From Pseudomonadota bacterium (lineage in GTDB: Bacteria; Pseudomonadota; Alphaproteobacteria; Rhodospirillales; Magnetospirillaceae), in NCBI GenBank assembly GCA_023426365.1, contig JAFAAW010000040.1:1-64000 (forward strand): 64,000 bases of DNA, written 5' to 3'. Shown here piece after piece: positions 17,616 through 24,693 of the stretch; positions within the stretch are counted from its first letter, which is position 1; every line of letters begins with the position of its first letter. The translations under genes and the position numbers were made by a program. A model generated the notes under the pieces. It ran no database searches and was not told the origin of the DNA. It worked only from the letters and a program-made list of their open reading frames with translations.

Positions 17616-18407
17616 TTACCGCTTGGCCTTGGTGGTGCGGTTGATGCGGGTGGTGCGGCGCTCCTTCGGTTCCTCGCCCGGCTGTTCGGGGTCGGCCGCC
17701 AGGGCCAGACGCGAGGGCGCGTCCTTGAGCTGGGTCCACACCAGGGCGAAATAACCGGCGACCACCACCACGTTCAGCGCGTGCAGCAGTTCCAGCACCA
17801 GCGACACCGTGCTTTGGCCGGCATTGGGGGCGAAGTCGACGAACAGCCCCTTGGCGATCTCGCCCGCCAGCATGAACGGCAGATTGATCACCACATAGCC
17901 CAGGCCCACGGCGATGCCGGCGGTCAGCACCATTTCCTGCAGCTTGGTGCCGGCCAGGTCCTTCCACTTGCCCAGCGCCAGTTGCGGCAGGATCAGGAAC
18001 AGGCCGCCGATCAGCAACTGGAACAACTGGATGCCGGTGCGGGTATAGACCTCGGCGTTGGGCGTGTCCTTGAGCAGCAGGCCGAACAGGATGGTGGGCG
18101 CCAGCTCGAAACCCTGCAGCAATTGCAGGATGATCATCCACAGGATCATGCGCGGCGCCATCTGCAGCGGCGTCAGATCCTCGCCTTCGGCCAGCAAGCG
18201 CTGCCAGAAGAAGCCCATGGCGGTGATCGCCAGGGTGGGCAGCATCAGCGCCACCGGCGCCAGCGCCGACGACCCGCCCGCGCCCAGCAGGTGGCCGCCC
18301 GCCACCAGGGCCAGACCCGGCAGCATGATGGCGGCGGCCGCCACCGGCCGGGCGACGGTCATACGGAAGGCGTCGATGATTTGCGGCGCATAACGGGTCA
18401 GGCTCAT
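17616..18407 (-). CDS. Multi-pass membrane protein, function unknown
   Basis: 263 residues with about six hydrophobic segments (for example PVAAAAIMLPGLALVAG, MILWMIILQLLQG, TGIQLFQLLIGGLFLILPQLALG, MVLTAGIAVGLGYVVINLPFMLAG and VLELLHALNVVVVAGYFALVW). The C-terminal ~40 residues are charged and end in KAKR, so the tail is probably cytoplasmic and disordered. I do not recognise a named family. The internal ATG at 18407 (MSLTRYAPQIIDAFRM) is chosen over the longer frame because it begins just before the first membrane segment. The gene is convergent with gcvPB. Confidence 0.75.
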   Translation of the reverse strand: MSLTRYAPQIIDAFRMTVARPVAAAAIMLPGLALVAGGHLLGAGGSSALAPVALMLPTLAITAMGFFWQRLLAEGEDLTPLQMAPRMILWMIILQLLQGFELAPTILFGLLLKDTPNAEVYTRTGIQLFQLLIGGLFLILPQLALGKWKDLAGTKLQEMVLTAGIAVGLGYVVINLPFMLAGEIAKGLFVDFAPNAGQSTVSLVLELLHALNVVVVAGYFALVWTQLKDAPSRLALAADPEQPGEEPKERRTTRINRTTKAKR

Positions 18408-18539
18408 GGGACACCCTGCTGGAAAACGGGGCGCCACTGTACCTTGTGATGGCGCGACCGCCTAGACCGTGCTTCCACGATAACGCGCGCCGTCCCGCGC
18501 CCGGCGCGGGCGGGGCCGGGATGGGGCAAACCGGCGAAC

Positions 18540-19265
18540 CTAGCGGTTGAGTTCGAAATAGCCGCGCGCCAGCATGATCTGGCGCACCAGCTCGTCCGGC
18601 GGGATGGGCTTGGGCAGCACCCTGGATGCCCCCATCTGGCGCACCGCCTCCAGCACACGCTCGTCCCTTTCCGCGGTCAGGATCAGCACCGGCTTGCGGC
18701 ACGAGCGGTTGGCGCGGTCGCCGCGCAATTGCCGCAGGAAGTCCTCGCCGCCCATGGTGTCCATGTGCAGGTCGCACAGGATGACGTCGGGGTCCACGTC
18801 CGGCTGGCGCAGCATGTCCAGCGCCTCCTTGCCGTTGCGCGCTTCGTAGAACTTGCTGAGACGGGCCTTCGCCAGCGATTTGCGCACGATGGCGCGCACC
18901 ATTTCCTGGTCGTCCACCACCATGACATGCAGGCCCGGCTCCCCCACCTGCATGGTCAGGGCGGCGCCGTCCTTGTACTTTTCCACCAGCTTGTTGGCGG
19001 CGCGCGGCAGCGGCACCTTGTGGTCGCGACAATACTGGGTCAGCGCCTGGCCCACCTCCTCGCACGAGAAGGCGACGCGGGTGGGCACCGAACCGCGCGT
19101 CTGCGAGGGGAAGGTGACCAGCAGCGCCACATCCTGACCTGGCTCGAAGTGCAGGTGATCGGGGGGCGTGTCGGGCAGCGGCTTGTCGTTGCGCTCGCCG
19201 AAGCGGCGCATGGCATCCAGGAAATCAGCCCGGGGAAAGACGATGACGCGGCGTTCCAGAATCAT
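18540..19265 (-). CDS. Response regulator with an uncharacterised N-terminal domain
   Basis: 241 residues. Residues ~112-235 form a CheY-like receiver: acidic pair D118-D119, phosphoacceptor D165 (VILCDLHMD) and the KP motif LPKPIPPDE. Unusually, the receiver is at the C-terminus. The first ~108 residues (RRVIVFPRADFLDAM, LHFEPGQDVALLVTF, QYCRDHKVPLPRAANKL) form a separate domain I cannot name. No kinase is adjacent, so it is an orphan regulator. The only ATG near the domain start is at 19265; a TTG at 19298 is possible. Confidence 0.8.
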   Translation of the reverse strand: MILERRVIVFPRADFLDAMRRFGERNDKPLPDTPPDHLHFEPGQDVALLVTFPSQTRGSVPTRVAFSCEEVGQALTQYCRDHKVPLPRAANKLVEKYKDGAALTMQVGEPGLHVMVVDDQEMVRAIVRKSLAKARLSKFYEARNGKEALDMLRQPDVDPDVILCDLHMDTMGGEDFLRQLRGDRANRSCRKPVLILTAERDERVLEAVRQMGASRVLPKPIPPDELVRQIMLARGYFELNR

Positions 19266-19474
19266 CCGATCGACCCCCGCCACCCACGTTGCATCCAATC
19301 TTAATAATCGGCGGGGCTTAGCAGTACCAGAGACGGGTTGTGACTTTTTGCTGTTTATCCCTTCAATCCCAGAGCCTTTGGCACTCCGACACGGTCAGGG
19401 GCACAATGCGGCAGGCCCCCGCAGGGGCCGCCAGGGCAGAGTCTGACGATGGGTCCGCCTGGGTGGAGCGGTCT

Positions 19475-19984
19475 CTAGGCCGCAAGGCTGCGAAGGACCG
19501 ATTTGGCGGCATCGCCGGCCAGCGAGTAATAGATGTGACTGCCCTTGCGACGGCACGACACCAGGCCATCGGCACGCAGGCGAGCCAGATGCTGGGACAG
19601 CGCCGACGGCTGCAAGCCGGTGGTGCGGCCCAGGTCGCCGGCGCACCGCTCGCCGTCGCTCAGTTCGCGCAGCACCTTCAGCCGGTGGGGATTGCCCATG
19701 GCCTGCAACAGGCGGGCGGCGCGGCCCAGGTCGAATTCGCGCTCACCCGATTCGAACACCCGCGGCAGCACCCCGGCGCGGCGCAGTTCGGCCAGCGCCT
19801 CTTCGGCCTCGGCGCGGCTGAGGTAAAGGTCGGCGTCCAGCGCCCGATCCTGCAATTCACGGGCGGTCAGCGCCAAGGTCGGCCCGGAGAACACCAGCCC
19901 CGCCACCGTGACCCGCTGCGGGGTGGGAGCCAGACGGGCGCGGCGCAGGGCCTGGATACCTTCGTGCATTCCGGTGGTGGTCAT
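19475..19984 (-). CDS. Fur-like/ArsR-like two-domain transcriptional regulator
   Basis: 169 residues with two apparent DNA-binding domains. Residues ~10-90 resemble the Fur winged helix (LAPTPQRVTVAGLVF, LTARELQDRAL, ALAELRRAGVLPRVFESGE). Residues ~92-165 are an ArsR-type winged helix (GNPHRLKVLRELSDGERC, ALSQHLARLRADGLV, GSHIYYSL). The Fur metal/dimerisation domain (HHHxH, CxxC) is absent, and the ArsR ELCVCDL motif is not intact, but two cysteines (GERCAG, LVSCRR) could act as a redox pair. A Fur-type operator lies ~30 bases upstream, suggesting control by iron or self-control. The Fur similarity of the N-terminus is my reading and should be tested. Confidence 0.8.
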   Translation of the reverse strand: MTTTGMHEGIQALRRARLAPTPQRVTVAGLVFSGPTLALTARELQDRALDADLYLSRAEAEEALAELRRAGVLPRVFESGEREFDLGRAARLLQAMGNPHRLKVLRELSDGERCAGDLGRTTGLQPSALSQHLARLRADGLVSCRRKGSHIYYSLAGDAAKSVLRSLAA

Positions 19985-20006
19985 GGGGAGTCTCTCCTGC
20001 CTCGAT

Positions 20007-20031
20007 ATGCGAAAATGATAATCATTCGCAT
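20007..20031 (-). promoter_or_regulatory. Fur-box-like operator
   Basis: The 13-base core AATGATAATCATT (20014-20026) is identical to the centre of the 19-bp Fur consensus. It is framed by ATGCGA (20007-20012) and TCGCAT (20026-20031), a second dyad offset by one base. It lies about 30-47 bases before the start of the Fur-like/ArsR-like regulator gene. Confidence 0.75.
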
Positions 20032-20137
20032 GAAGAAGGCAAGCGGGAATCGCATGCTACCCCCCATTCCGCCGGCCAGCCCAGGCCATCCCCGCCGCCC
20101 ACGGCGGAGGGCGGATGGAAGCGCGCGGCATCGCGGA

Positions 20138-20482
20138 TCAGTGTTTCTTGCGCTCGTTCAGCAATTGGCGTCGCGCTTCGTGCAGCAGATGGGCCAGCTT
20201 TTCGCGGATTTCGTGGGCGCCCACCTTGCCATGCAGGTCGCGGGTCAGGCGGCCGACCACGCGATCCTCGGCATCGGCGCCCGCCCCCTGGCGGGCCTGC
20301 GCGTCGGCGCCGGGACCGGTGCCATGGGCCAGTTCGCGGGCGTAGTCCTGGGCGGCGTGGCCGATCAGGCCGAGCAGTTCGGCCGCCCACATTCCCGCCA
20401 TGCGATCGCGATGGTGACGCGCCTGGCTGTCAAGGTCGGGCGCCGGGTTGGCAGCCGTGGCTTTGTTGCGGTCGAACAGCAT
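20138..20482 (-). CDS. DUF1476 protein (ATP synthase zeta-inhibitor family)
   Basis: 114 residues similar to the DUF1476 family, whose studied alphaproteobacterial member is the zeta subunit that inhibits F1-ATPase. Matching blocks are RHHRDRMAGMWAAELLGLIGHAAQDYA and RLTRDLHGKVGAHEIREKLAHLLHEARRQL. Between them is an Ala/Gly/Gln-rich insert (about residues 53-72) not expected in the usual ~105-residue form, and the N-terminus differs. It may be a divergent paralogue. It is encoded alone, 153 bases upstream of the Fur-like/ArsR-like regulator on the same strand. Confidence 0.75.
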   Translation of the reverse strand: MLFDRNKATAANPAPDLDSQARHHRDRMAGMWAAELLGLIGHAAQDYARELAHGTGPGADAQARQGAGADAEDRVVGRLTRDLHGKVGAHEIREKLAHLLHEARRQLLNERKKH

Positions 20483-20786
20483 GGGAGACCTCCCATCGGA
20501 CTGGACGTTGGCTTCAGTGTACTCTCAAGCGGGTAGCAGCAAAAGCACCACCGACTGCATACCTCGGGCATGGCGCCCGCGCGGCTTGCCCAGCACGCCA
20601 GCGCGCCTTGATCGAAACGCCCGCGCGGCGTGCCGGGCACGCCGCCGCCCCCGCTCGCGCCGCCCTTCCGCCTGGGTTCCGAGCGGCCCGGCGGGCGGGA
20701 TGTGGGCGGGGCCTTGCTCCGCCCTTTCCAAATGCCGCTCAAGGCCCTATGTTCCGGCAGGTTCCGACAGGCCCTTGAAAAGTGAC
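20483..20786. other. Intergenic region without a supported gene
   Basis: 304 bases between the DUF1476 gene and lepA, which are divergent, so it should hold both promoters. No convincing -35/-10 pair was picked out. A 9-bp GC hairpin, GCGGCGTGC (20625-20633) with GCACGCCGC (20637-20645), is present without a T-tract. Short open frames here are very Arg/Ala/Gly rich and look like GC-driven artefacts. Confidence 0.6.
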
Positions 20787-22589
20787 ATGACCAAGCTCGA
20801 CCACATCCGCAACTTCGCCATCATCGCCCATATCGACCACGGCAAGTCGACCCTGGCCGACCGCCTGATCCAGCAATGCGGCGCCATCGAAGCGCGCGAG
20901 ATGAAGGACCAGATCCTCGACTCGATGGATATCGAGCGCGAGCGCGGCATCACCATCAAGGCCCAGACGGTGCGCCTCAACTACAAGGCCAAGGACGGCA
21001 AGATCTATCAGTTGAATCTGATGGACACCCCCGGCCACGTGGACTTCGCCTACGAGGTCAGCCGTTCGCTGGCCGCCTGCGAAGGCTCGATCCTGGTGGT
21101 GGACGCCAGCCAGGGCGTCGAGGCGCAGACGCTGGCCAACGTCTATCAGGCGCTGGACGCCGGCCACGAGATCGTGCCCGTGCTCAACAAGATCGACCTG
21201 CCGGCGGCCGAACCCGAGCGCGTCAAGGAGCAGATCGAGGACGTGATCGGCCTGGACGCGTCCGACGCGGTGATGATCTCGGCCAAGTCGGGCATCGGCA
21301 TCGAGGACGTGCTGGAGGCCCTGGTCACCCGCCTGCCGCCGCCGGTGGGCGACGACAAGGCCGAGCTGCAGGCGCTGCTGGTGGATTCCTGGTACGACGC
21401 CTATCTGGGCGTCATCATCCTGGTGCGCGTGAAGAACGGCGTGCTCAAGCGCGGCCAGAAGATCCGCATGATGGCCTCGGGCGCCGCCTACGAGGTGGAT
21501 TCGGTCGGCTACTTCACCCCCAAGATGGTCAAGTGCGACGCGCTGTATCCGGGCGAGATGGGCTTCATCACCGCCGGCATCAAGGCGGTGGCCGACACCA
21601 ACGTGGGCGATACCATCACCGACGACAAGAAGCCCGCGCCGGTGGCGCTGGCCGGCTTCAAGCCCAGCGTGCCGGTGGTGTGGTGCGGCCTGTTCCCCAT
21701 CGACGCCGCCGATTACGAGGATCTGCGCGACTCTCTCGCCAAGCTGCGCCTGAATGACGCCAGCTTCCAGTACGAGCCGGAAACCTCGCTGGCGCTGGGC
21801 TTCGGCTTCCGCTGCGGCTTCCTGGGCCTGCTGCACCTGGAGATCATCCAGGAGCGCCTGGAGCGCGAGTTCAACCTGGACCTGATCACCACCGCGCCCA
21901 GCGTGGTGTACCGCATCCACATGACCAACGGCGAGGTGATGGAGCTGCACAATCCGGCCGACATGCCGGATCAGGCCCGCATCGACCACATCGACGAGCC
22001 GTGGATCAAGGCCACCATCATGGTGCCCGACGAGTATCTGGGGCCGATCCTGCAATTGTGCACCGAGCGGCGCGGCCAGCAGATCGACCTGACCTATGCC
22101 GGCAACCGCGCCATGGCGGTCTACAAGCTGCCGCTGAACGAGGTGGTGTTCGACTTCTACGACCGCCTGAAATCCATCAGCCGCGGCTATGCCAGCTTCG
22201 ATTATGAAATCGACAGCTACGCCGAAAGCGATCTGGTCAAGGTCTCGATCCTCGTCAACCAGGAGCCGGTGGACGCGCTGGCCTTCATCTCGCACCGCGC
22301 CAATTCCGAAAGCCGCGGCCGCAGCATCTGCCTGCGCCTCAAGGAACTGATCCCGCGCCAGATGTTCCAGATCGCCATCCAGGCCGCCATCGGCGGCCGC
22401 ATCGTGGCGCGCGAAAGCATCAGCGCGCTGCGCAAGGACGTGCTGGCCAAGTGCTATGGCGGCGACGTCAGCCGCAAGCGCAAGCTGCTGGAGAAGCAGA
22501 AGGAAGGCAAGAAGCGCATGCGCCAGTTCGGCAAGGTGGAAATCCCGCAATCCGCCTTCCTGGCCGCGCTCAAGATGGGCGACGACTGA
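20787..22589 (+). CDS. lepA: Elongation factor 4 (LepA)
   Basis: Ribosome-associated translational GTPase acting in the cytosol or at the membrane. Starts MTKLDHIRNFAIIAHIDHGKSTLADRL (G1/P-loop), then DIERERGITIKAQTVRL (G2), MDTPGHVDF (G3) and LNKIDLP (G4). The LepA-specific C-terminal domain is present (RANSESRGRSICLRLKELIPRQMF, VSRKRKLLEKQKEGKKRM). 600 residues, normal length. The frame is open far upstream, but conservation begins at the ATG at 20787. A strong terminator follows. Confidence 0.98.
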   Translation: MTKLDHIRNFAIIAHIDHGKSTLADRLIQQCGAIEAREMKDQILDSMDIERERGITIKAQTVRLNYKAKDGKIYQLNLMDTPGHVDFAYEVSRSLAACEGSILVVDASQGVEAQTLANVYQALDAGHEIVPVLNKIDLPAAEPERVKEQIEDVIGLDASDAVMISAKSGIGIEDVLEALVTRLPPPVGDDKAELQALLVDSWYDAYLGVIILVRVKNGVLKRGQKIRMMASGAAYEVDSVGYFTPKMVKCDALYPGEMGFITAGIKAVADTNVGDTITDDKKPAPVALAGFKPSVPVVWCGLFPIDAADYEDLRDSLAKLRLNDASFQYEPETSLALGFGFRCGFLGLLHLEIIQERLEREFNLDLITTAPSVVYRIHMTNGEVMELHNPADMPDQARIDHIDEPWIKATIMVPDEYLGPILQLCTERRGQQIDLTYAGNRAMAVYKLPLNEVVFDFYDRLKSISRGYASFDYEIDSYAESDLVKVSILVNQEPVDALAFISHRANSESRGRSICLRLKELIPRQMFQIAIQAAIGGRIVARESISALRKDVLAKCYGGDVSRKRKLLEKQKEGKKRMRQFGKVEIPQSAFLAALKMGDD

Positions 22590-22622
22590 CCGCCGCCGCA
22601 CCGTCTTGATGCCTGAAAAACG

Positions 22623-22654
22623 AAAGGCCGCCGGATCCGCCCGGCGGCCTTTTT
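22623..22654 (+). terminator. Rho-independent terminator of lepA
   Basis: Perfect 9-bp stem GGCCGCCGG (22626-22634) / CCGGCGGCC (22641-22649), loop of 6, then TTTTT. A short A-run precedes the stem, so it could also act on the minus-strand gene that ends at 22719. Confidence 0.93.
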
Positions 22655-22718
22655 CGTTGTTTCGGTCGTTCGGCCGTGCGGTTGCGCGCCCAGGGGCGCA
22701 AGCCGCCGCCCGGCGCCG

Positions 22719-23012
22719 TCAGGAGCGGCGGAAGCGGAACCGCTTGGCGCGCTTGCGGCATCCCACCAGCAAGGCGGTGCCCATGACGCCCATCACCACC
22801 CAGGCGGGGGTGTCGAGCAAGGCTTCCTCGAGCGAGCCGACCAGGGACACCCCTTCGCCGAATTCCGGTTCGCCGCCTGTCAGCAGGGTGTACACGTCGG
22901 CTGTGATGATCCCGACATATTCGGCCGGCCCCAACGCCATAACCGCATCGACGGACGCCATGATGACGGTCAAGCCGATCAGCACCCACCCCAACAGACG
23001 ACCGAACAGCAT
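22719..23012 (-). CDS. Small membrane protein, function unknown
   Basis: 97 residues with a hydrophobic segment at each end, LLGWVLIGLTVIMASVDAVMAL and TPAWVVMGVMGTALLVG, a ~40-residue acidic region between them, and a very basic tail (CRKRAKRFRFRRS). By the positive-inside rule the C-terminus is cytoplasmic. No family recognised. The ATG at 23012 has GGAG upstream; an extension to 23120 would add residues with no membrane character. Confidence 0.7.
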   Translation of the reverse strand: MLFGRLLGWVLIGLTVIMASVDAVMALGPAEYVGIITADVYTLLTGGEPEFGEGVSLVGSLEEALLDTPAWVVMGVMGTALLVGCRKRAKRFRFRRS

Positions 23013-23142
23013 CCTCGACTCCGGCCTTATAGACAGCGACTTTCGTTTGGTTGCTAAGGTTTGCACCCGAGTTGAATAAAATTCAACGGTTTTCCGACTC
23101 GTCGTGGTTGCACGATACATGCGCCGGCCTGAAAAAGTGGGG

Positions 23143-23171
23143 TTGCGGCCTGCCCCTGCTTTGTGTATTTT
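23143..23171 (+). promoter_or_regulatory. Candidate promoter of tRNA-Ser
   Basis: TTGCGG (23143-23148), 17-base spacer, TATTTT (23166-23171), about 37 bases before the mature tRNA 5' end. Consensus matches are 3/6 and 4/6 with ideal spacing. Confidence 0.5.
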
Positions 23172-23208
23172 CCGCGCTTCGTCGGGTCCGGCATCGGACC
23201 GACGCGAC

Positions 23209-23299
23209 GGAGGGGTGGCCGAGCGGTCGAAGGCGCACGCCTGGAAAGTGTGTATAGGTCAAAAGCCTATCGCGGGTTCGAATCCCGCCCCCTCCGCCA
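23209..23299 (+). tRNA. tRNA-Ser (anticodon GGA)
   Basis: A 91-nt serine tRNA with a long variable arm. The acceptor stem GGAGGGG (23209-23215) pairs with CCCCTCC (23289-23295), followed by discriminator G and an encoded CCA (23297-23299). The anticodon loop CTGGAAA gives GGA, reading UCC and UCU. The T arm has GGGTTCGAATCCC. All expected arms are present. Confidence 0.96.
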
Positions 23300-23385
23300 C
23301 TTTTCCCCGATGGGAATTCCCTGAAAAACCGGAACGACGACCTGCAGGACCGCGGGGCCGATGGGCCGCCATCCTTGCAGGCCTG

Positions 23386-23422
23386 TGCCTATACCTTGGG
23401 ATAGGCATCTTCCGACTTTTTT
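23386..23422 (+). terminator. Possible terminator downstream of tRNA-Ser
   Basis: TGCCTAT (23386-23392) pairs with ATAGGCA (23401-23407) across an 8-base loop, and a six-T run follows after 9 bases. The gap between stem and T-run makes this weaker than the other terminators in the window. Confidence 0.35.
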
Positions 23423-23536
23423 CCATGCCGTTCATCGCCCGTTTGAGACTCGGCCCCAGGTCCACGCCATAGTGCCGGAGGAAGGGGCTGTTCGTGGGGA
23501 ACGGACAGCCGTGGCTATGAATGGGCGATTTCAAAC

Positions 23537-23734
23537 ATGACCGACAGCGGACGCATGTGCGGTAACTGCGTGTTTTGGCGCGCGCGTGGCGGCGACGGCG
23601 ATGGGCCGGCGCGGGGGCGCTGCCGCGCCCGCCTGCTGGAATTCTCCGGTCCGGGCCAGGCGGTGATGACCCAGTCGGATTTCGTCTGCGGCCAATGGTG
23701 CGGCAGGACCGGCCTGCCCGACGCCGCCGAATAG
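23537..23734 (+). CDS. Small Cys-rich protein, probable metal site
   Basis: 65 residues. Cysteines are arranged MCGNCVFW ... GRCRA ... FVCGQWC, i.e. CxxC, a central Cys and CxxxC. The order CGNCxFW, GxCR, then a late CGxW resembles small bacterial proteins with HiPIP-like or zinc-ribbon cysteine spacing; that assignment is inference. There is no signal peptide. The Shine-Dalgarno is weak. It lies between tRNA-Ser and the dienelactone hydrolase family gene. Conserved cysteine order supports a real gene despite its size. Confidence 0.6.
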   Translation: MTDSGRMCGNCVFWRARGGDGDGPARGRCRARLLEFSGPGQAVMTQSDFVCGQWCGRTGLPDAAE

Positions 23735-23826
23735 CACGGCGTCTCGGTTCCGGCGAAAGAGACCGTGTCCGCCGGGCGTCCATGGTGGTAGAAAGGGACC
23801 GTCCCGCCCACCAGGGAGTGCAGGCC

Positions 23827-24687
23827 ATGAAGGACGACATCGCCAGTCTGCTGCATCACCCGTCACGCCGTGCCTTTTTGGGCACCGCCCTGGCCGCTAC
23901 CGGCTTTGCGCTGGCCGCCGGCCAGGCACAGGCCGGCGCCATCGCCACCGACGCCGCCGGGCTGGATGCCGGGCCGGTGCTGATCCCCGCCCGCGACCGC
24001 GACTTGCCCGCCTATGCGGCGCGCCCCAGGGGCGGCGCCCGGGTGCCGGTGGTGATGGTGATCCAGGAAATATTCGGCGTGCATGAACACATCCGCGACG
24101 TCTGCCGCCGGCTGGCCAAGCTGGGCTATCTGGCGGTGGCGCCGGAGCTGTTCGTGCGCCAGGGCGATCCCAGCACGCTGTCCGACATCCCCACCCTGAT
24201 GCAGACCATCGTCGCCAAGGTGCCCGACGAGCAGGTGATGGCCGATTTGGACGCCGCCGCCGACTGGGCGGCGAAAAGCGCCGGCGGCGACGCTAATCGC
24301 CTGGGCATGACCGGCTTTTGCTGGGGCGGGCGCGTCACCTGGCTGTACGCCGCCCACAACCCGAACCTGAAGGCCGGCGTCGCCTGGTACGGCCGCCTTG
24401 AGGGACAGGCGTCAGGCAACACCCCGCGCCATCCGCTGGAGCTGGCATCCGCGCTGAAGGCGCCCGTTCTGGGCCTTTATGGCGGCGCCGACCAGGGCAT
24501 CCCGCTGGACAGTGTGGAGCGCATGCGCGCGGCGCTGAAGGCGGCCGGGGGACGGTCCGAGATCGTCGTCTATGACGGCGCGCCGCATGCTTTTCACGCC
24601 GATTACCGCCCCAGCTATCGCGAACAGCCGGCCAAGGACGGCTGGGCGCGCATGCTGGCGTGGTTCAAGGGCCACGGCGTCGGCTGA
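23827..24687 (+). CDS. Tat-exported dienelactone hydrolase family protein
   Basis: 286 residues. The N-terminus has a twin-arginine signal, SRRAFLGTALAATGFALAAG ending AQA, so the protein is probably folded before export to the periplasm. The mature part is an alpha/beta hydrolase of the dienelactone hydrolase type: VIQEIFGVHEHIRDVCRRLA, nucleophile Cys in GFCWGG, Asp in YGGADQG and His in PHAFHADYR form the C-D-H triad. The natural substrate is unknown; several DLH-family proteins are general hydrolases. AGGGAG precedes the ATG. It is convergent with the MATE gene, only 6 bases apart. Confidence 0.92.
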   Translation: MKDDIASLLHHPSRRAFLGTALAATGFALAAGQAQAGAIATDAAGLDAGPVLIPARDRDLPAYAARPRGGARVPVVMVIQEIFGVHEHIRDVCRRLAKLGYLAVAPELFVRQGDPSTLSDIPTLMQTIVAKVPDEQVMADLDAAADWAAKSAGGDANRLGMTGFCWGGRVTWLYAAHNPNLKAGVAWYGRLEGQASGNTPRHPLELASALKAPVLGLYGGADQGIPLDSVERMRAALKAAGGRSEIVVYDGAPHAFHADYRPSYREQPAKDGWARMLAWFKGHGVG

Positions 24688-24693
24688 CGCGCG

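Noticed and set aside
20625..20645. GC hairpin upstream of lepA as a terminator
   Set aside because: Nine-bp stem with a 3-base loop but no T-tract on either strand, in a divergent promoter region.
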